The notes beneath the pieces are model-generated. The model had not been told where the DNA came from and searched no databases. It saw only the letters and a list, made by a program, of their open reading frames with translations. From assembly GCA_036381235.1 (NCBI GenBank), contig DASVDE010000008.1, positions 1 to 46,656 of the forward strand: a stretch of DNA of 46,656 bases. Direction: 5' to 3'. The stretch comes from DASVDE01 sp036381235. Its GTDB lineage: Bacteria > Actinomycetota > Thermoleophilia > Solirubrobacterales > 70-9. This document shows, piece by piece, positions 21,970-30,665 of this stretch (position 1 is its first letter; every line of letters starts with the position of its first letter). The translations under genes were made by a program, and so were the position numbers.

Positions 21970-23587
21970 GGAGGCGACAACCGCGCTCGCAGCGCTTGCC
22001 GTCATTGTCGCGGCGCTGGTCCCGTCCACCGCCGGGGCCGCACCGATTTGGCGCCTGGAGCAGCCGCCGCCTCCGTCCGGAGCTCCGTTCAAGGTCCCGC
22101 TGGGGGCGCCCGGCGACCTTGAGTTCTGGGCGCCCAACCGCGGTTTGCTCTCGATCGAGGGCAACGACACGATCCCCCGCGGCCTCTACAGCTGGGACGG
22201 ACAGAGCTGGCACCAGCTGGCAACCGTCTGTGGCGGGCCGGGCGACACGGCGCGGATCGCCTGGGCGGGCCCGCGCGAGTTCTGGGTGGTCAGCGAGCCC
22301 AGCCTGCCGCGCGCCGGATCGGGCCTCGCGCTCTGTCGTTTCAAAGACGGTCAGGTGGTCGGCTCCTGGAGCACGCGGATCGACGCCGTCGATCCCTTTC
22401 GCCAGATGGCGTCGGCAGCCTGCGACGGCCCGGAGGACTGCTGGTTCGGCGGGGTCGGCTCCCAGGACGCGCTCGGAGAGCGCGTCGGCGCCTTCCATCT
22501 GCACTGGGACGGCACCGACCTCGAGAGTGTCTATGGGCCACAGGGACGGTCGGTCAGCGACATGCAGTTCCACGACGGCGCGCTGTACGAGAGCACGCTC
22601 GTCGGGCGCTCTCCGGAGAACCGCACCGACCCCGTCGATCTCGCCGAGCCCGAGTCGGTTCCGCGCCTGCTGCACACGATCGACGCCGGTGCCTTCGAAA
22701 GAGATCAATTCGAGCCGGCGCCGCTCGTCGGCGTCCCGGCTGACGGCACTGAGCTGCTGGCGCTGGACAGCGACGGAACCGACCTGTGGGCGGTTGGAGG
22801 CGGAGCGGCGTCCGGCCCCGCGGCGCCCGACGGCGGCGCGGTCGAGCGCCCCCCGCTGGCGGCCCGCCTGCACGTCGGGGTCTTCGAGGAGCTGACCCTG
22901 AGCGGCGCGAGCTTCGGAGCGACCGATCGCTTCGGCGACGTGGCGGCGATTCCCGGCACCGGCGAAGCCTTCGCGACCGTCGTGCCGTTCGCCGACCGTC
23001 ACAGCTCCAACAGCAAGGCGACGGTGGCTCTGATCGAGGCCGATGGGACGACCACGACCACGCGGCTGCCGGTCGCCGGCGCCGGGCGCGGCAGCGCCGC
23101 GCGGATCGCCTGCCCGGCGCCAAGCGACTGCTGGTTGGCCACTTGGGCGGGGTGGCTCTTCCATTACAGTGACGGCGCGCTGTTGGAGCGCGACACCGAT
23201 CCCGCCTTCCAGGGGACGATCGAGTTCCGCCCCAACGAGTCGGCAGAGCAGTTCATTCCCGATCGGCTGCCCGTCGACGATTCCCAGCTGTTCGCGCCGC
23301 CGCCGCTGGAGCTGACCCCCAACGCGACGCCCCCGGCCAAGGTGAAGAGGCTGCCGGCGCTGCTGAAGCGGGTGCGCTCGCGCCTGCGCGGGTTGGTGCT
23401 GGTCGTCACCTTCACGGTGACGCGGCGAGCGCGGGTTCGGCTGATCGCCAAGCGGGCCGGGCGAACCGTCGCCCAAACACCGCGGCGCGTATTCGCCCCC
23501 GGTCGCCGCACGCTGCGCCTGCGCCTGCGCCGCGACCGCTACCCGACCCGCCTGGCGTTCAAGATCTCGGAGATCAAGAAGAAGTGA
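21962..23587 (+). CDS. secreted propeller-like protein with basic tail
   Basis: A 541-residue exported protein with a signal peptide (ATTALAALAVIVAALVPSTA, cleavage at AGA). Repeated strands of the BNR/YCF48 type recur about every 45-60 residues: GLYSWDGQSWHQLATVCGG, ARIAWAGPREFWVVSE, CDGPEDCWFGGVG, LLALDSDGTDLWAVGGG and CPAPSDCWLATWAG. Paired Cys in the CDGPEDC and CPAPSDC loops may form disulfides. The last 90 residues (AKVKRLPALLKRVRSRLRG and on) form the Lys/Arg-rich beta domain shared with other surface proteins here. GTG start, overlapping the ftsH stop by 8 nt; its own stop overlaps the next start. Function unknown beyond a surface binding role. Confidence 0.8.
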   Translation: MSREATTALAALAVIVAALVPSTAGAAPIWRLEQPPPPSGAPFKVPLGAPGDLEFWAPNRGLLSIEGNDTIPRGLYSWDGQSWHQLATVCGGPGDTARIAWAGPREFWVVSEPSLPRAGSGLALCRFKDGQVVGSWSTRIDAVDPFRQMASAACDGPEDCWFGGVGSQDALGERVGAFHLHWDGTDLESVYGPQGRSVSDMQFHDGALYESTLVGRSPENRTDPVDLAEPESVPRLLHTIDAGAFERDQFEPAPLVGVPADGTELLALDSDGTDLWAVGGGAASGPAAPDGGAVERPPLAARLHVGVFEELTLSGASFGATDRFGDVAAIPGTGEAFATVVPFADRHSSNSKATVALIEADGTTTTTRLPVAGAGRGSAARIACPAPSDCWLATWAGWLFHYSDGALLERDTDPAFQGTIEFRPNESAEQFIPDRLPVDDSQLFAPPPLELTPNATPPAKVKRLPALLKRVRSRLRGLVLVVTFTVTRRARVRLIAKRAGRTVAQTPRRVFAPGRRTLRLRLRRDRYPTRLAFKISEIKKK

Positions 23588-26500
23588 GCGGGCGGCTGCT
23601 CCACATCTCCGGTTTCGTCGCCCTGCTCCTCCTCGCCTTGGCGGTTGCGCCTCTCGGCAGCGGCCGCACCGCCGTGCCGCCGGTCGGGCCGTTGCCGCTG
23701 CTCGGCACTGCCGATCCGGAGATGACGCTGATGGGGGCGGCGCCCGCGGGTGAGGTCGGGGAGGCGTGGGGCTATCGCCAGCTCCCGCTCGCCGTAGGCG
23801 AGGTCCGGACCGGCACCCGCCTGCTCGACTTCGGGCCCAACCTCAACCCGGCCCAGCTCGACCCGCAACTTGCCTTCCTGCGTCACACCGACGCCAACGG
23901 CTGGCAGGTCTTCGACGTGCCCGTCGACGAATCCGGCCGGCCCTATCGCGGCCCGATCCCGAACTGGCTCTCGGCACGGATCACCAGGAGCGGCGGCGGC
24001 GTCCTGGTCGGCCGCGACACCCACCGACCAATCGACGAGCAGGTGGTGGCTCTCGTCCACGACCCGGGCGGCGATTGGCACGCGCTCGATGCTCCTCCGC
24101 CCACTGTGTTGCTGCCGGCCGACGGCGGCGCCCCCGCCGAGGCGTTGGCCGACGACCACGGTTCCGGCGCTGTCGCGGTCACCGCCTTCGACGAGGGCTC
24201 TCACACCGGCCTGCTCTTCGGGCCGCAGGGCCGCTCGGTCGCCGACGGGATCGTCCACTTCGACGGCCAAGACTGGACGCGTGAGCCGATCTGTCTCGGT
24301 GCCATCCTCACTCCCTGCGTTGCGCCCACCGTTCATCTCCGCATCCTGGCGATCGACGCGACCGGGCTCGGCAATGCCTGGGCGCTGGCCGAGTCGGATC
24401 CGTCCTTGGGTCGTTCGGCGGTCCTGCTCGAGCGCACCTCCACCCCCGTTGGTCCAGTATGGGTCGAGCATCCGCTTTCCGGCACTCCGTTCGCCGATCG
24501 CGACAATCCGGGCCAGGGGATTGCCGGCGCCGAGCCGATCGGCGGCGCGGCGCAGCCGCTGACCGTGACCGCCGACGGCGCCTGGATCGATCTGAGGGCG
24601 ATGATCGACGAAGTCGAGGGTGATGTGACCCTCTTCTACGACACCGGCGCCGGAGCGGTGACCGGCTCCTGGTGCGACGCCGCCATCTGCGGCGGCCCGC
24701 TGGGAGTGAAATTCTCCCGCCAGGGCGGCTACCGCAGCTTCGCCTGGCCCGGCAGCGGCTTCGGCACCCGGATCGTCACCAACCCGCTCGACCCGGGCGG
24801 CGGCGAGGAGAGCAACCGCGGCACCTACCTGCGCTTTGCCGACGGCGTTTTCGCGCGGATGCCCGGTGGGGGCGGCAACTTCCGCGCCGGCGGCGCGTTT
24901 CTCAACGCCGACAGCGGCTGGCTGGAGGGGCCGGTGGAGATCTCCTCGAAGACCCCTCCAGCCGCTCTGCGCCCGTGGCCGGTTTCGGTCCGTGCCCCGC
25001 TGACCGACGTCACGGCTGCTCCGGGGACTGCTGTGGGGGGGATCGGCTCAGGCGCCCTCGCTGTCGGCGCCGACGGCTCTGTGGTTCGCTATGAGCCCGG
25101 CCGCGGTTGGCAGCGTGAGTTCCTGCTCTCCTCCAGCGGCAGCGTCAACAGGGCGACCCTGCGCGGCGTCGCCTGGCCCGAGCAGGGACACGCATATGCG
25201 GTCGGCGACCTCGGCGCGATGTGGCAGTGGAACGCCGTCGACGATCTCTGGATCCCGGACCCGGGCATCCCGATCGGCTTCGAGGGGAACCTGATGGATG
25301 TCGCCTTCGATCCCACCGATCCGTCTCGCGGTTATGCGGTCGGCAAGTCCGGCGTTCTGCTCCGCTACGGCAAGAGCTGGGATCAGGAGACGCTGCCGGC
25401 GGGGTATGAGAACGCCAACCTGACCTCGATCGCCTTCGCTGGCAGCGAGGCGATCGCTGCCGCCGCCGGCGATCTGCTCGTCAACGACGGCGGCGCCTGG
25501 CGGGTAGACGCCTCTGCCCACGCTCTGCTCGACACGGTTCGCGCCGGCGATCCACGGCTGCTTGCGGTCGCCGGGCTGCCCGACGGCGGGGCTGTTGCCG
25601 CCGGGCGCGACATCGTGATCGAGCGGGACGGGCCGGGGGCATCGTGGCGCTTCGCAAGCCAGCCCATCCCGGGCTCGACCGCGATCGCAGCTGCCGCCGT
25701 ACGCGAGGGTGGCTCGGTGCGGGCGGTCGTCTCGGTCGTCCCACGACTCGTCTATCCGCCGGCTGACGATTTGCCGGACCCCGATCCGAACGCTCCGCCG
25801 CCGATTCCCCCACCCTTCGGGTTGCCCGGCGACGGCTATCTGCTGCGCGAAACGGCGAGCGGTTGGGAGGACGAGGAAAGAACCGCCTTCGCGGGCTCCG
25901 GCGACGATCGCCCGCTGAAGAGCGACCCGGTGCTCTCCCTGCTGCTCGATTCGAATGGCAGCGGCTGGGCTGTCGGGGGTTGGAGCGGTGACGCAGACTC
26001 AGCCGGACGCGGCTCATCGGCGCGCGGCGCCCGCGCGGTTCGAGAGCGGGTTCGGACCGCGGCCGTCTTCCGCTATGGATCCGGCGTCGAGTCTCCGCCG
26101 GCGACCGGGACCCAGCCGATCTCGGTGCCGGCGGGGCCGGTGCGGCTCGCGGTTGCCGGCCATGCGGAGTGCGACGCGCCCTGTGCCGACTTCGTGCCGC
26201 TGGGGCTTGGCCCCGATCGCACCCTGATGGCGGCGCTGCGCACGGTTGCCGGGATGCGGGGAGGCCCCGGTCCGCGCGCTCTCCTCTACACCGGCAACCG
26301 GGTCAAGAGCGGCCTCGGCGGCGCCGACGGGACCCGCTACGCGGAGCTGCTCGGCGCCGAACCGAGCCTGCCGGTCTTTCCGGCGCTCGGCTCCGACGAC
26401 GCTTCCGATGGCGCCGGCGCCTTCGAGTCTGCTTTTGCCTCGTTTCCTGCGCCTCTCGGCTCCGGCGCCGCGCTCCCCGGCATCTCCACCACCGGCATCC

Positions 26501-28038
26501 CCGGCGCCGCGCCCGGCCCGGGGGCGCGCACCCACTACGCCTTCGACACCGAGGGCGCCGGCGGTCGGGTGCGGGTGGTCGTGATCGACAATTCGCTCGG
26601 CTCGCTTGCCGCTTCCGATCCGCAGCAGAACCCGCCGGAGGCCCAGCTCCCCTGGTTGGTGGGGGTGCTGGCTGATGCTCGGTCCAAGGGGATACCCGTG
26701 GTCGTAATGGGCAGTCGCAGCCTCAACACCAGCTTCACTCCGAAGCTCAACGTGGCAAACGACGGAGATCAGGTGGCGCGGGTGCTGGTCGATGGCGGCG
26801 CTTCGGCCTACCTCTTCGATCGCCCCGAGGAGAACCGGGCGATGCGAATCCCCGCCGGCGCCGCGGCGACGATCCCGAGCTACGGCACCGGCACGCTCGG
26901 CTATCGCTCGTCGATCGGCGGGGTGGTGGGCAGCGATTCCCCTGACTCGCTGTTCGGCGACAGCGGCGTCCTGCTGCTCGAGGTCGACGCCTCGCAACGC
27001 GACCCGAGCACCAACGTCGCGCCGGTCGCCGTGCGACTGATCCCGGTGATCGAGGATCTCTCGCTCGAGGCGACCGACGGCACGCTGCTGCGCCGCTCGC
27101 GCCCGGCTCTCTTCCGTGGCCTCGGCCGCCGCCCTCGCGGCGGCGATCGCTGGGGTCAGGCGTCGGCGGGGTCCGGCATCCCGAACCCGTCCGGCAGCGA
27201 TCCCTACACCCTGTTCCCCCCAGAGCAGTGCTTGGTCGCCGGCTGCGCCGCGCGGCTCAACCCCGAGTACACCTTCACCTCCTCGGACCCCGACATCGCC
27301 GATTTCGTCCGTCAGGACCCGCTCTCGACCAACCTGCGCAAGCCCTTCCTGGACGAGAACGACAAGGTCGTCACCGACAACGCCTCCGGGTTGCTCTGCC
27401 CCTTCAACGCCGGCACCACGACGGTGACGATCAGCGCCGGCGGCTTCTCCTACTCCGAGCAGGTGACGGTGCTCGGCGGCAGCGTCCAGCGCCCCTGCGG
27501 CACCCGGCCGCTGCGGCCCGACCGTTTCAAGCGCGCCGCCTCTCTCGTGGCTCCGCCCGCGCCGCCTCCCCCGCCCCCTTCCTCCGCAGGCAACCCTCCG
27601 CTTGACTTCACCCCGCCACCTCCGCCGGCCCCACCGGCGAGCCCACCTCCGCCTCCTCAGCCGCCTCCGCCTCCGCCACTGCCGGCTGACGCGTTCATTC
27701 CGCTTGCGGCGGGTCTCTCGGCCAACGTTCCCTCGATCGTTCCGCCGCCTCCGCCGCCGATCGTGCGCCCGCTTCCGCCCGGTGGGGCGCCGGCCCGGAC
27801 CTACCAGGTCGAGGAAAGGCGTGAGGAGGAGGCGGCCATTGAGGAGTCCCAGGCCTTCTCCCGCTACGCGCACGACGACGGCGGCTTCACCGTCCCTCCC
27901 TACCTGCTCGGGCTGATCCTGATTGCCGCGATTGGGGGCGCTTCGGTGCGGGGTGGCCCCGGCGCCCGCCGCCGCACGCGCCCGATTCCAGCTCCCGCCC
28001 TCACCTCTTCCCACCGAACTCGAAGGAGACCCAAATGA
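23584..28038 (+). CDS. giant surface protein with propeller and degenerate phosphoesterase-like domains
   Basis: A 1,484-residue exported protein. Residues 1-30 are a signal or anchor (ISGFVALLLLALAVAPLG). About 60-830 carry YCF48/BNR-like repeats (YAVGDLGAMWQWNAVDDLW, YAVGKSGVLLRYGKSWDQ, SGWAVGGWSG). About 845-1160 follow the calcineurin-phosphoesterase plan: RLAVAGHAECD, LLYTGNRVKSG, FPALGSDDASD, VRVVVIDNSLGSL, QLPWLVGVLADARSKGIPVV, VMGSRSLNTS. At each metal site the ligands differ from the consensus (GD to GN, GNHD to GSDD, GHxH to GSRS), so it is probably inactive. An Ig/BIG2-like domain with Cys pairs (about 1210-1300), a Pro-rich stretch and one hydrophobic segment (about 1440-1456) before a basic end complete it. 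GTG start coupled to the preceding stop. Confidence 0.75.
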   Translation: MSGRLLHISGFVALLLLALAVAPLGSGRTAVPPVGPLPLLGTADPEMTLMGAAPAGEVGEAWGYRQLPLAVGEVRTGTRLLDFGPNLNPAQLDPQLAFLRHTDANGWQVFDVPVDESGRPYRGPIPNWLSARITRSGGGVLVGRDTHRPIDEQVVALVHDPGGDWHALDAPPPTVLLPADGGAPAEALADDHGSGAVAVTAFDEGSHTGLLFGPQGRSVADGIVHFDGQDWTREPICLGAILTPCVAPTVHLRILAIDATGLGNAWALAESDPSLGRSAVLLERTSTPVGPVWVEHPLSGTPFADRDNPGQGIAGAEPIGGAAQPLTVTADGAWIDLRAMIDEVEGDVTLFYDTGAGAVTGSWCDAAICGGPLGVKFSRQGGYRSFAWPGSGFGTRIVTNPLDPGGGEESNRGTYLRFADGVFARMPGGGGNFRAGGAFLNADSGWLEGPVEISSKTPPAALRPWPVSVRAPLTDVTAAPGTAVGGIGSGALAVGADGSVVRYEPGRGWQREFLLSSSGSVNRATLRGVAWPEQGHAYAVGDLGAMWQWNAVDDLWIPDPGIPIGFEGNLMDVAFDPTDPSRGYAVGKSGVLLRYGKSWDQETLPAGYENANLTSIAFAGSEAIAAAAGDLLVNDGGAWRVDASAHALLDTVRAGDPRLLAVAGLPDGGAVAAGRDIVIERDGPGASWRFASQPIPGSTAIAAAAVREGGSVRAVVSVVPRLVYPPADDLPDPDPNAPPPIPPPFGLPGDGYLLRETASGWEDEERTAFAGSGDDRPLKSDPVLSLLLDSNGSGWAVGGWSGDADSAGRGSSARGARAVRERVRTAAVFRYGSGVESPPATGTQPISVPAGPVRLAVAGHAECDAPCADFVPLGLGPDRTLMAALRTVAGMRGGPGPRALLYTGNRVKSGLGGADGTRYAELLGAEPSLPVFPALGSDDASDGAGAFESAFASFPAPLGSGAALPGISTTGIPGAAPGPGARTHYAFDTEGAGGRVRVVVIDNSLGSLAASDPQQNPPEAQLPWLVGVLADARSKGIPVVVMGSRSLNTSFTPKLNVANDGDQVARVLVDGGASAYLFDRPEENRAMRIPAGAAATIPSYGTGTLGYRSSIGGVVGSDSPDSLFGDSGVLLLEVDASQRDPSTNVAPVAVRLIPVIEDLSLEATDGTLLRRSRPALFRGLGRRPRGGDRWGQASAGSGIPNPSGSDPYTLFPPEQCLVAGCAARLNPEYTFTSSDPDIADFVRQDPLSTNLRKPFLDENDKVVTDNASGLLCPFNAGTTTVTISAGGFSYSEQVTVLGGSVQRPCGTRPLRPDRFKRAASLVAPPAPPPPPPSSAGNPPLDFTPPPPPAPPASPPPPPQPPPPPPLPADAFIPLAAGLSANVPSIVPPPPPPIVRPLPPGGAPARTYQVEERREEEAAIEESQAFSRYAHDDGGFTVPPYLLGLILIAAIGGASVRGGPGARRRTRPIPAPALTSSHRTRRRPK

Positions 28039-28763
28039 CGAGCATCCGCACGCTGAGTGTCATCGCCTGGTCGGCGTTTGTCCTCTCCCTTTTCGCCCTG
28101 GTCTTCTCCGGTACCGACGTAGGGGATGCCAAGCACAGGCTCCCGGGCCCGAGCCTGAAGCCGCGCAAGTTCGGCCTGCTGCGCCTCAACAAGAAAAAGA
28201 AGTTCCCCGCCAGCGTGCTGCCGAAGACGGTTTACGATCACTGCTCGCCGGAGACGGTGAAGATCGGGACGGTCTGCATGATGACCAGCCCCTATCCGTT
28301 GGAGGAGGGGGACATCGGCCGCAACGACTACTTCTTCGCCACCCAGAAATGCGCCGAGTTGGGCGGCTATCTGCCGACCGCCGCGCAGCTGATCGGCGCC
28401 GCCCCCTACGTCAAGCTCGCCGGCCGGGTCGACGACAACGAGGTGACCGCCTCGACCGACATCGACCCCACCGACGGCCTCAAGGACCGGCGTGAGATGA
28501 GCTCCTCGCTGACGACGATCGCCTCCGGCGGCCGATCCGCCGGCTCGGAGGGCGTCAGCGATCTCTCCCGCGGCGACCCAAAGGCGGGAGAGCCCGATCC
28601 GGCGCCGCTGCCTGCCGATCCGGCGCCTGAGACGCTCCATTACATAACCGTCTACGACAACGGCGACCACGGCGGCTTCGCCGGCGGCAAGCCGGTCGGC
28701 CAGCCGGAGAACTTCCGCTGCGCCTTCAACTTCGCCCAGGGCCATGCGGGGGACCTGGGTTGA
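28035..28763 (+). CDS. secreted protein with lectin/FGE-like segment
   Basis: A 242-residue protein; ATG at 28035 with GAAGGAG 7 nt upstream, overlapping the giant gene's stop. A membrane or signal segment spans about 8-27 (VIAWSAFVLSLFALVFSGTD). A basic stretch follows, then a Cys-containing domain with FFATQKCAELGGYLPTAAQL (about 99-118), a phrase typical of the C-type-lectin-like fold of formylglycine-generating-enzyme and related surface modules. No catalytic Cys pair of FGE can be identified. Four Cys in the mature part could form disulfides. Its stop lies within a terminator stem, so it is the last gene of the first phosphate unit. Confidence 0.7.
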   Translation: MTSIRTLSVIAWSAFVLSLFALVFSGTDVGDAKHRLPGPSLKPRKFGLLRLNKKKKFPASVLPKTVYDHCSPETVKIGTVCMMTSPYPLEEGDIGRNDYFFATQKCAELGGYLPTAAQLIGAAPYVKLAGRVDDNEVTASTDIDPTDGLKDRREMSSSLTTIASGGRSAGSEGVSDLSRGDPKAGEPDPAPLPADPAPETLHYITVYDNGDHGGFAGGKPVGQPENFRCAFNFAQGHAGDLG

Positions 28764-28783
28764 GCGGCTTAACCAGTTTTTTT
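28755..28783 (+). terminator. terminator between the surface-protein genes and pstS
   Basis: CTGGGTT (28755-28761) pairs with AACCAG (28771-28776), six base pairs with one bulged G, and is followed by seven T residues (28777-28783). The stop codon of the preceding gene is part of the stem. Confidence 0.65.
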
Positions 28784-28789
28784 CCAGAC

Positions 28790-28811
28790 GGTTACGCCGC
28801 GTTCACCCCCA
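28790..28811 (+). promoter_or_regulatory. second Pho-like box, upstream of pstS
   Basis: GGTTACGCCGC (28790-28800) and GTTCACCCCCA (28801-28811) are two units in 11-bp phase; the second contains GTTCACC, the core of the actinobacterial PhoP repeat unit. A mirrored GGGGGTGA at 28817-28824 also forms an 8-bp inverted repeat with TCACCCCC. A TCGACA (28826-28831) may serve as -35. Confidence 0.5.
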
Positions 28812-28878
28812 AAGAGGGGGGTGACTCGACACTGGCGCTGTCCGATTTCGATATCCCGCCCAGGAGCGAACCCAAGAA

Positions 28879-29697
28879 ATGAATCGCAACCTCCCCCTGG
28901 CCACCGCCACCGCGCTGGCCCTCCTCGCACCGATGGCGACCGCTTCGGCGGCGTCTGCTGCGACGATCACTCTGAGTGGCTCGACCTCGGTGGCGCCGCT
29001 GGCGACCAAGCTCGCCAAGGCCTTCGTCCAGCAGCCGAAGTACCAGGGCAAGGTCAAGTTCGTGATTCTCCAAGGCGGCTCCGATATCGGCATCACCGAC
29101 GTATCCCGCGGCCGGGTGACGCTGGGCATGTCCTCACGTGACCCGAAACCGGCCGATCCGGGCGGAATCGTCTTCAACAAAATCGCCCGCGACGCGGTCT
29201 GCGTCGTCACCAACCGCTCCAACCCGATCCCCTCCCTCAGCCAGCAGCAGATTCAGGACGTCTTCTCCGGGCGCATCCGCAGCTGGAGCCAGGTGACGGG
29301 GTCGCGTGCCTCCGGCCCGATCGATCTCGTCGTCCGCACCGCCGCCTCCGGTACGCAGGACGCCTTCCAGAACATCTTCATGGGGCAGACGCTGCGGGTT
29401 GCGGGCAGCGCGACGACCAAGTCATCCAACGGCCTGCAGGCGCAGACGATCAAGTCCGACCCGAACGCGATCGGCTATGCCTCCTTCCACTTCACCGCGG
29501 GCTTGTTCGCCGTGCCCTACCTGGGCGTCCCCTGCACCCTGCGCAACGCCAAGTCCGGGCAGTACGGCGGGGTGCGCAACTTCTACCTGGTCTCGCGAGG
29601 CAGGGCCGCCGGTGTCGCCAAGGCCTTCATCGGCTTCGCCCGCAGCAGCTCGACGGCGAAGCGGATCGTCGCGAGCAACTGGGTCCCGCTTCGCTAG
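28879..29697 (+). CDS. pstS: phosphate ABC transporter substrate-binding protein
   Basis: A 272-residue periplasmic-type binding protein with a Sec signal (residues 1-28, cleavage near ASAA) and no lipobox Cys. Phosphate-binding motifs: LSGSTSVAPL at 32-41, GGSDIGITDVSRG at 66-78 with MSSRDP following, and RTAASGTQDAFQ at 153-164. AGGAG at 28862-28866 lies 12 nt before the ATG. It captures inorganic phosphate for the PstCAB importer encoded next; its stop overlaps the pstC start by one base. It is short for a PstS and is the second PstS-type protein in the window. Confidence 0.93.
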   Translation: MNRNLPLATATALALLAPMATASAASAATITLSGSTSVAPLATKLAKAFVQQPKYQGKVKFVILQGGSDIGITDVSRGRVTLGMSSRDPKPADPGGIVFNKIARDAVCVVTNRSNPIPSLSQQQIQDVFSGRIRSWSQVTGSRASGPIDLVVRTAASGTQDAFQNIFMGQTLRVAGSATTKSSNGLQAQTIKSDPNAIGYASFHFTAGLFAVPYLGVPCTLRNAKSGQYGGVRNFYLVSRGRAAGVAKAFIGFARSSSTAKRIVASNWVPLR

Positions 29698-30665
29698 TGC
29701 CTCGTATGACCGACGCCCGCGTCGAGCGCATTCTCGGCGCGGTCGCCTGCCTGGTCCTGATCCTGATCGTCGGCATGGTCGCCTTCGTCTTCGCCAAGGC
29801 CTGGCCCTCGTTCGCCCACAACGGGCTCGCCTGGTTCGGCTCCGGGGGCGACGTCGATCTCCAGCTCGAGGACATCTTCAACTCCCCCGCCGACCCGCGC
29901 GACTACGTCTACACGCTGCATGCCTGGCCGCTGCTGTGGGGGACGTTCCTGGTCACCGCCGGCGCGGTGGCGATCGGCATCGTCTTCTCGTTGTTCGCGG
30001 CGATCTTCATCGTCGAGTTCGCACCGCCCCGGATCAACCGGGTGCTGGAGCCGGTGGTGCGGCTGCTGGCGGCGGTGCCGTCGGTCGTCTACGGGCTGAT
30101 CGGCATCCTCGTCATCGTCCCCTGGGTTGGCCGGCACTTGATCAGCCTCGACCGCAAGGAGTCGGTCGCTAACGTGGTGCAGCTCGACGGCTCCAGCCTC
30201 GCGGTCGGCGTCCTCATCCTCACCGTGATGATCGTGCCGATCATGATCGCGATCGTGGTCGACGCGCTGCGCGCGGTGCCGCGCTCCTGGACAGAGGGGG
30301 CGGCGGCGCTCGGCGTCAACCGCTGGCGGGTGACCTGGACGATCGCGGTGCGGACCGCTCGCCCGGCGATCGTCGCGGCCGCGGTGCTCGCCACGGCGCG
30401 GGCGCTGGGCGAGGCGATCATGCTCTCGATGGTCGCCGGCTCGGCCAGCTTCGCGCCCAACCCGATCGACGGCATCACCTTCCTCTTCGAGCCGACCCGC
30501 CCGCTCGCCTCGGCCCTGGTCGAGAACGTAGAGGGGCTCTCGGTGGTGCCGTTCGGTCAGACGCTGTTCGCCTTCGCGGCGGTGCTGCTCGTCTCCAGCA
30601 TGTTCCTCTCGCTGGCCGGCTTCGCCGCCAAGCAGCCGATGCGCAAATACGGGGTTCGGCCGTGA
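29697..30665 (+). CDS. pstC: phosphate ABC transporter permease PstC
   Basis: A 322-residue permease with six main helices. The first is at about 15-33 (VACLVLILIVGMVAFVFAKA), an extracytoplasmic loop follows (35-80), and the BPD-type transport core contains EFAPPRINRVLEPVVRLLAA and the EAA-like coupling motif DALRAVPRSWTEGAAALGVN. The GTG at 29697 shares a base with the pstS stop; an ATG three codons on is an alternative. Forms the channel with PstA. Confidence 0.95.
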   Translation: MPRMTDARVERILGAVACLVLILIVGMVAFVFAKAWPSFAHNGLAWFGSGGDVDLQLEDIFNSPADPRDYVYTLHAWPLLWGTFLVTAGAVAIGIVFSLFAAIFIVEFAPPRINRVLEPVVRLLAAVPSVVYGLIGILVIVPWVGRHLISLDRKESVANVVQLDGSSLAVGVLILTVMIVPIMIAIVVDALRAVPRSWTEGAAALGVNRWRVTWTIAVRTARPAIVAAAVLATARALGEAIMLSMVAGSASFAPNPIDGITFLFEPTRPLASALVENVEGLSVVPFGQTLFAFAAVLLVSSMFLSLAGFAAKQPMRKYGVRP

